The translations under genes and the position numbers were made by a program. Under the pieces are notes generated by a model. That model had not been told where the DNA came from and did not search any database. It saw nothing but the letters and a program-made list of their open reading frames with translations. This document shows, piece by piece, positions 58,778-64,000 of a stretch of 64,000 bases of DNA. The stretch covers positions 10,088 through 74,087 of the forward strand of contig JAYVFR010000021.1 of assembly GCA_043772945.1 (NCBI GenBank), written 5' to 3'. Position 1 is the stretch's first letter. Each line of letters starts with the position of its first letter. This stretch comes from JAYVFR01 sp043772945 (GTDB lineage Bacteria > Patescibacteriota > JACMRA01).

Positions 58778-59110
58778 ATGACTACTAGCACAGACTCTTC
58801 CAAAAAATTCCCTTCATTACTGGTCATTACAGCAAACGGTTACGGTAAGCATACTTTCCTTGAGGAATATCGAATGACTAAGCGTGGTGGTAAAGGAATT
58901 AAAACTTTAAACTTAACCAAAAAAATTGGTAACCCAGTTCTAATTCAATTAATGACTGGTGAGGAACAAACTCTAATAATTACAACTAAAAATGGAATTA
59001 CAATTAATTTGAAACCTGAGGATATTCCTCAACTTGGTCGCTCAACTCAAGGAGTTAAAGTTATTAAACTTGAAACAAATGACTCGGTAATTAGTGCTGG
59101 AATTAATTAA
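58778..59110 (+). CDS. Free-standing GyrA C-terminal (beta-pinwheel) fragment
   Basis: 110 residues. LLVITANGYGKHTFLEEYR, then MTKRGGKGIKTLNLT (GyrA-box-like RGGKG), then LIITTKNGITINLKPEDI and LGRSTQGVKVIKLETND match two blades of the gyrase/topo IV A-subunit C-terminal domain, which wraps DNA. The N-terminal cleavage domain and remaining blades are absent. It has its own promoter, ATG and clean end, so it does not look like a random fragment. It could assist a GyrA that lacks its own tail. Confidence 0.8.
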   Translation: MTTSTDSSKKFPSLLVITANGYGKHTFLEEYRMTKRGGKGIKTLNLTKKIGNPVLIQLMTGEEQTLIITTKNGITINLKPEDIPQLGRSTQGVKVIKLETNDSVISAGIN

Positions 59111-59144
59111 AAAAACAACCCCAAAATATGAGGCTGTGTGGGGT
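59109..59144 (-). terminator. Weak intrinsic terminator of the gene at 59167
   Basis: On the minus strand ACCCC (59144-59140) pairs with GGGGT (59122-59118), followed by GTTTTTTT. Five pairs with a large loop, hence low confidence. Confidence 0.45.
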
Positions 59145-59166
59145 GAAATCTAAAAACAAATAAGTT

Positions 59167-59706
59167 TTAGTTTTTCGGAATATTAGGAAGGCCCAAAACT
59201 ATTTGCACATCAAGTGTTTTAAAATCTCCTGAATTCACATAGATAGTTTGAACATCACCAATAATTTCTAGTCTGATATCAAAAGAAAACGCGAAGCAAA
59301 TAGCTCCTGTTTTAACTAAAATACCAAACTGGCCATCATCGATGACTTGCTCAACCAAAAGTCTTAGTATCCCAAAATCTGTTGTCCAGGCTTCAATTCT
59401 AAAACTAGAACTAATTTTGAATTTAGGAGGAAAAAAACTAAAACCATTGTCATAATTGTTAATACCTGGGCAAGCAATTTCAATCATAAAAAACTTACGT
59501 CTTTGATCACCACTTGCAACTGCTTTTCCTTTTTTCCCAAAAACCCTAAAGAGTGAAGGTTTTACACGAAACTTGCCATTTAGAATATCTTCCTCTTTCA
59601 TTTCATCAGTGTTAGCAATCTGAGAAAGCGAAGAAGCTATATTATATGACAACAACCAAATTTTAACATTAGAACTGTTTTCAAGTCGGCAATGAAAAAG
59701 TTTCAT
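59167..59706 (-). CDS. Hypothetical protein (179 aa)
   Basis: Not recognised. ATG 59706 follows GGAG at eight bases. It begins MKLFHCRLENSSNVKIWLL and contains FRVKPSLFRVFGKKGKAV, ISSSFRIEAWTTDFGIL and FGILVKTGAICFAFSF. The pattern is beta-rich, suggesting a jelly-roll or barrel. AGTTT and AAACT around the start could form a stem with ATG in its loop. It belongs to the SD-bearing orphan set. Confidence 0.55.
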   Translation of the reverse strand: MKLFHCRLENSSNVKIWLLSYNIASSLSQIANTDEMKEEDILNGKFRVKPSLFRVFGKKGKAVASGDQRRKFFMIEIACPGINNYDNGFSFFPPKFKISSSFRIEAWTTDFGILRLLVEQVIDDGQFGILVKTGAICFAFSFDIRLEIIGDVQTIYVNSGDFKTLDVQIVLGLPNIPKN

Positions 59707-59830
59707 CAATCAAACTCCAAAAATAATCACAAAAGGGCTTTCTAATTACAAATACAATATATTAGTTTTGACAAGAGAGTGTTTATTTTTCAGCTTTTTT
59801 ATATTAATCTGGCATTAAAAAATTATTACT

Positions 59831-61087
59831 ATGATCTCCCTTCAGCAATTAATTAGCAATCCTGATATTTATAAAAATGAACTTAAAAAACGCTTTAAAG
59901 ACGAAACTCTAATTGATCAAATTATCACGCTTTATAATGATTACAGACCTCTTCAAACTGAATTAGAATCCAAAAGACAAATTAAGAATCAATTCAATGA
60001 TGTAGTCATTAAGCTTGTCGGCGAAGAAAAAATTACAAAAATTAATGAGATGAAGAGCACTTCTAATCAAATCAAACAGCTAGAAGAGCAAACTAAAAAT
60101 CTCTATTCACAAATTACTGAGTTAATACATCTAGTTCCAAACATTTCTTGGGAGGGAATCCCCGTAGGACCTGATGATAATTCAAATGTTGAAATTGCAC
60201 AATACGGAGTCAAACCTGAGTTTAACTTTAATCCACTAAATTATTATGATTTACCTGTTTTTAAGCGGGATTATTTAGGCAAGAAAGGAGTAGATGCTAG
60301 CGGTTTTCGGGGATACTATATCCAGGGAGAGCTAGCAAGGTTGCAACAAGCACTCTTTAGTTGGACTCTAAACAGATTAATTGCTAAAGGGTTTAATTAT
60401 ATTATTCCACCAGTTTTTGTGAATGAGGAAGTAATGCTTGGGACTGGGTTTTTCCCGACTGGGCGTGAAGACTGTTATGAAATAATAGATGAGAACTCTC
60501 CAAAGTTTTTACCTGGAACTAGTGAAGCGGCCCTCATGTATTTACATTCTAATGAAACTTTAAACCTTTTAGACCCAATTAAACTTACTGCTTGGACCCG
60601 CTGTTTCCGCAAAGAGGCGGGAGCTTACGGCAAGGATACAAGAGGCGGGATTCGTGTAACGCAGTTTGAAAAAATTGAAACCGTTTACCTCACAAGGCCC
60701 GAAGATAGCCAAAAAGCTTTCGAAGAAATGAAGAATATTTTTTATGAAACGGCTAATTTATTAGAACTACACTATCACGATCTTGAAGTTTGTAGTGGAG
60801 ATAACTCAAATAAAAATAACCGGATGATTGATATTGAAGCTTGGTTTCCAGCTCAAGGAACTTTCCGGGAGCTTTGTAGTGCCTCTAACTGCACAGATTA
60901 CCAGACTAGAACTCTCAATATTACAACTCACGATTCTAGTGGCAATAAAGTTTTAGCCCATTCACTCAATTGCACTGGTATGGTTAATAGAACACTATTT
61001 GCCATTCTGGAGCAAAATCAATTAGAAAATGGTAGTGTTAAAATCCCTCGTGTTTTAATTCCATTTTTTGGCGATATTTTAGAATAA
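59831..61087 (+). CDS. serS: Serine-tRNA ligase
   Basis: 418 residues, standard length. The N-terminal coiled-coil arm (about 30-105) is followed by class II motifs: motif 2 RCFRKEAGAYGKDTRGGIRVTQFEKIE and motif 3 region EAWFPAQGTFRELCSASNCTDYQTR. It charges tRNA-Ser (and tRNA-Sec if present). No SD is seen. It is followed after 16 bases by the membrane-protein gene, suggesting a short operon. Confidence 0.96.
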   Translation: MISLQQLISNPDIYKNELKKRFKDETLIDQIITLYNDYRPLQTELESKRQIKNQFNDVVIKLVGEEKITKINEMKSTSNQIKQLEEQTKNLYSQITELIHLVPNISWEGIPVGPDDNSNVEIAQYGVKPEFNFNPLNYYDLPVFKRDYLGKKGVDASGFRGYYIQGELARLQQALFSWTLNRLIAKGFNYIIPPVFVNEEVMLGTGFFPTGREDCYEIIDENSPKFLPGTSEAALMYLHSNETLNLLDPIKLTAWTRCFRKEAGAYGKDTRGGIRVTQFEKIETVYLTRPEDSQKAFEEMKNIFYETANLLELHYHDLEVCSGDNSNKNNRMIDIEAWFPAQGTFRELCSASNCTDYQTRTLNITTHDSSGNKVLAHSLNCTGMVNRTLFAILEQNQLENGSVKIPRVLIPFFGDILE

Positions 61088-61103
61088 CACGTAAAATAAA
61101 ATT

Positions 61104-61769
61104 ATGAATCCAGAGATGCAATCCCAAAAAGCAAATTACTCAATTTTTAATCATAATGAATTGAGTCGCAAAGTTATTCACCTTAGTATTTGTTTAACAA
61201 CTTTTTTTGTTTCCCATTTCCTTTTTTGGTGGCAAGGGGCTTTACTTGGAATGTTGTGCTTATTGATGGTTTTTTATGCTGACAAAAATGGCTGGATTAA
61301 TTATTTAAAAAACGTAAAACGTAAAAGCACAGGTGAGTACTGGATGATTCTAGGTATTTTAATTATTTTTTTGATGTATCGAATTGTTTGGCTAGAAAAT
61401 CCCAAATTTGCTGAAATTAGTTATTTTATTGGACTTTTTTCGCTTGGGATAGCGGATCCTCTGTCAATGCTTGGTAGACCAGTTTTTGACTATTTTCAAA
61501 CGATTCCTTTCTTGAAGCAAATTACTTCCAAACTTACAATGGGCGGCAAAACTTTTACGGGAACTTTGATTTACGCGACAGTTTCATTCCTAATTGGGTT
61601 ACTTGCAATTTGGCTTTATGACCCCATGCTTCTAAGTAATTATCGTTACTGGCTTTTGATTAGTTATATTATTTTAATTGGTGGAGTTGAATTTGTCAGT
61701 GTTTGGGGCCTTGATAATATTTTTATCCCAGTTCTAAGTTTTATTTTTATGTATCTGACTTTGATTTAA
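61104..61769 (+). CDS. Dolichol kinase/phytol kinase-like (DGK1/VTE5-type) membrane protein
   Basis: 221 residues with about six hydrophobic segments. ELSRKVIHLSICLTTFFV, GLFSLGIADPLSMLGRPVF and KLTMGGKTFTGTLIYATVSF match the CTP-dependent polyprenol/diacylglycerol kinase family (H near the N-terminus, then G.ADP and G.KT..GT). It would phosphorylate an isoprenoid or lipid alcohol with CTP. A CdsA-like cytidylyltransferase is the main alternative. Confidence 0.75.
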   Translation: MNPEMQSQKANYSIFNHNELSRKVIHLSICLTTFFVSHFLFWWQGALLGMLCLLMVFYADKNGWINYLKNVKRKSTGEYWMILGILIIFLMYRIVWLENPKFAEISYFIGLFSLGIADPLSMLGRPVFDYFQTIPFLKQITSKLTMGGKTFTGTLIYATVSFLIGLLAIWLYDPMLLSNYRYWLLISYIILIGGVEFVSVWGLDNIFIPVLSFIFMYLTLI

Positions 61770-61812
61770 AAATAACTAGAAATAATTAACGCCTGGCTTT
61801 TTCATAAAACTA

Positions 61813-62199
61813 TTAAATTTTGATCAACGGTAGACTATTTAACTCAGTTTTAATCTGTTTCCATTGTGGTAAAAACTTGTCCATATAAGCCACGAAATTA
61901 GTATTATGATTTCTTTCTATCAAATGGATCAGTTCGTGTACAACAATATACTCCAAATGTTCTGGCGGCTTTTCAATTAAATTTAGGTTAATATTAAGAG
62001 TTTTAGTTTCTATATTGCAAGATCCCCATTTTGTCTTCATTTTTCTAATTACAAATTTGTTTGATTTTACACCAATAATTGGCTCCCACTTTGTTAGCAG
62101 AGATTTTACATCTTTTTTTAACTCTAATCTTTGCCAGGTTTCAAAAATTTTAATTTTTTGATTTTGAACTCTAAAATGATTCCAATTATATTTCGTCAT
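61813..62199 (-). CDS. YgjP-like metallopeptidase (DUF45), short form
   Basis: 128 residues. MKTKWGSCNIETKTLNINLNL and LEYIVVHELIHLIERNHNTNF give the WGSC and HELIH...H motifs. The N-terminal half of the family (about 80-100 residues) is missing, so it may be truncated. It starts 12 bases after the type ISP gene's end, a common association with restriction-modification loci. Confidence 0.83.
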   Translation of the reverse strand: MTKYNWNHFRVQNQKIKIFETWQRLELKKDVKSLLTKWEPIIGVKSNKFVIRKMKTKWGSCNIETKTLNINLNLIEKPPEHLEYIVVHELIHLIERNHNTNFVAYMDKFLPQWKQIKTELNSLPLIKI

Positions 62200-62211
62200 T
62201 TTAATAAAAAG

Positions 62212-64000
62212 TTAATCATTTGTTTGAGAAAAATCTACTTTCGGTAACGTATCAATTAACTCAACAGTTTGTACACTTAAATTAATGATGCTTAGCAATA
62301 AATCTAGAATGTACCGAGGATTTCCAACTTCTAAACTCCAGTTATTCGGGTCATTTCTTATTCCACTGTCTTTGTCGATTTTTACTTGGTACCGTTCCAT
62401 AATCCAGTCAATTGCACTTTTGCCGTTCACCTTGTAATCATAGGCTTTCGCTGGAATGTTACTGATTGTAATTTTGCTATTGTAATATATAGTTGCCTTA
62501 TCAGCCTCCTTTCCGTTTTTCTCAAATCTCATTTTCTCAACTTCAAAAAAATCTGACTCACTGCCATTTACTTTAACACTTTCTAGGGGAGTTATATCTT
62601 CGTAATTTAGATGTAATTCTGCTAGTTTTCGACCAGCTTTGCTAAATTTCCAAAAGTCGGCAGGCAAATCAACAAGCGGTAATTTTGGTAACATTTTTTT
62701 GAGGTCGTTTGCAAACATGAATCGATAATCTGGAGAATGCAAGGATCAAATAAATTAGAACTAGATTTTTCTTTTTCAGTGTAATAGTATAAGGGGAAAC
62801 ACTGAGTATTAAATTGAGATTGAATATCAGAAATATAATTCGAAACAAGTAACGAAAATTCCTTATTTGAACCTATCCCAGAGACACTAATAACTAAATT
62901 TTGTGTCTTCACTGTAGGGAAAAATTGATTAAATTGACCTTTTCTATGTATCAACTTGTCTCCATAATACAAATTTTGCTTTAAAAATGGACGATACATT
63001 GCAGTAACAATTTTGTCTTCTTGGTATTTAGTTAAATTGCCTCTTTGTACATTGGGTATCAAACTACTAGACCAACTAATTTTTTGTGGATTTCTGTCTA
63101 TAAAATCATCTACATTTAGATTTGGATTGTTAAACTTTTCTTGTTTGTACCCTAAAACTTGGTTGTTATAAAAATCAATCGTATTGATGACATTTGAACT
63201 TAAAATACTTTTAGAATAATTAAAAACCCAGCTATCTCTATTTGTGTTTACACCAAGTGAATTGACTACAAAAAATGATTGCGAAGTGTGATCAAATTTT
63301 TTATCTGGGTTGAGTGGAATAAAGGTACTAAAAATATCATTTCGCTTACTGATCCAATCTCCATGTTCATTGGATTGTAGTTCCAATAATGGAGTGTTTT
63401 GGATAGTTTTGAAGTCCTTGATGATTTTAAGCTTGTCTTCACGATTAAGATAATCACCTATATCATGATAATAGATTTTAGCTTTTTCGGTATTATTTAG
63501 TTTTTTAACTAAAATAGTTATAGAAATTGGAGTGCGTGAACCACTGCCAAATATTTTGCCGCCTTCTTTTCTGCTTAATTCTCCACTAGTTCTTTGATTA
63601 CCTCGAAGATTAAACACATAAATACTACTGAATTCATTTTCTAATGATTTACGAAAACCATCTGTAGAGTTGCCGTCCAGCCAAGAGCCGTTGGATACAA
63701 AAGCAATAACACCACCATTTTGAGGGTCTAATCTGTCAGTACTCCACCTGAAGGCTTTAATGTAAGAGTCGTAATTTGATTTTTTGCTTATCGCATCAGA
63801 ACTTTTTGCATAGGTCTTATCAATATCGCTATTTAGTTTTTTATATTCTACGTTTTGATTATTATCATTGGCGGATTTTTGGCCTACAGAATAAGGTGGA
63901 TTGCCGATAATCACTCGGAGTGGGGCTTTTTTTTGTCTCTCTACCCTTTCTGAATTTTGCTGAAAAACATTAGAAATCAGAGCTTGCCCATCGTCTGTTT
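62212..64000 (-). pseudogene. Type ISP restriction-modification enzyme, 3' part, frameshifted, running off the window
   Basis: The frame is open from 64000. TDDGQALISNVFQQ and RVIIGNPPYSVGQ (motif IV NPPY of N6-adenine methylases) are followed by a target-recognition region to about 62745 (SSNLFDPC). The reading then shifts by one base to HSPDYRFMFANDLKKMLP...DWIMERYQVKIDKDSGIRNDPNNW, the conserved C-terminus, ending at 62212. One missing base in CCTTGC at about 62742 explains the break. The helicase and nuclease parts would be beyond the right edge. It is partial and possibly inactive; the C-terminal domain forms the specificity end. Confidence 0.8.

Overview
The window is AT-rich (roughly one third G+C by eye) and looks like a chromosomal segment of a reduced-genome bacterium, most likely of the Candidate Phyla Radiation (Patescibacteria). 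The reasons are a conserved Patescibacteria-type protein at 13920-14624, a PH-domain protein next to a VirD4/TraD-like ATPase (35719-38277), a tandem-domain ThyX, a MurT-like ligase, and many short hypothetical proteins. TGA acts as a stop (for example after the methyltransferase at 44639), so the TGA=Gly code of Absconditabacteria and Gracilibacteria does not apply. No rRNA, CRISPR array or complete insertion sequence is present. There is one tRNA, tRNA-Arg(GCG).

Layout. 1-2.6 kb: end of a polysaccharide deacetylase, mutM and a half-length uvrC. 2.6-8 kb: an accessory island with a YhcG remnant, a GC-richer VOC protein, a nuclease-methylase fragment, a Tiki/EreA-like hydrolase, an intact GmrSD-type restriction protein, an HsdS remnant and VF530. 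8-21 kb: YggT, nrdB-nrdA, an ABC-2 permease, ssb, a Bcp peroxiredoxin, a truncated UvrD, a nucleotidyltransferase with a CCA-adding enzyme, glutathione peroxidase and ychF. 21-32 kb: leucyl aminopeptidase, FKBP, glutaredoxin, GT4, a large M23 protein and a membrane protein. 31.6-35 kb: a PheT N-terminal fragment, small proteins and a DnaE-tail protein. 35-40 kb: PH protein, T4CP-like ATPase, MurT and the tRNA. 40-48 kb: YcgR/YcgQ-type permease pair, a broken cytosine methyltransferase, MAPEG, RDD, an alkyltransferase-like protein and xseA. 48-57 kb: a gene-poor region full of short repeats and pseudogenes around a degenerate PriA-like gene. 57-64 kb: thyX, a free-standing GyrA C-terminal fragment, serS, a CTP-dependent-kinase-like membrane protein, a DUF45 protease and a frameshifted type ISP restriction enzyme running off the right edge.

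Four patterns stand out beyond gene content. (1) Housekeeping genes mostly lack a Shine-Dalgarno (SD) sequence, and several have TTGACA-type promoters only a few bases from the start codon. A scattered set of small orphan proteins instead has clear SD sequences, most lying in or next to short hairpins, and many of these genes have their own terminator. (2) Terminators occur as related pairs, one pair with a compensatory base change. (3) A repeat with consensus TTATACRWAG recurs about ten times in 48-57 kb. Two copies form an inverted repeat with loxP-like arms and an 8-bp spacer. (4) Several informational proteins (UvrC, UvrD, PheT, DnaE, GyrA, PriA) appear as partial or domain-only versions, and many exact two-copy tandem duplications suggest ongoing slippage and decay. 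Functional calls rest on motif reading only; no database search was possible.
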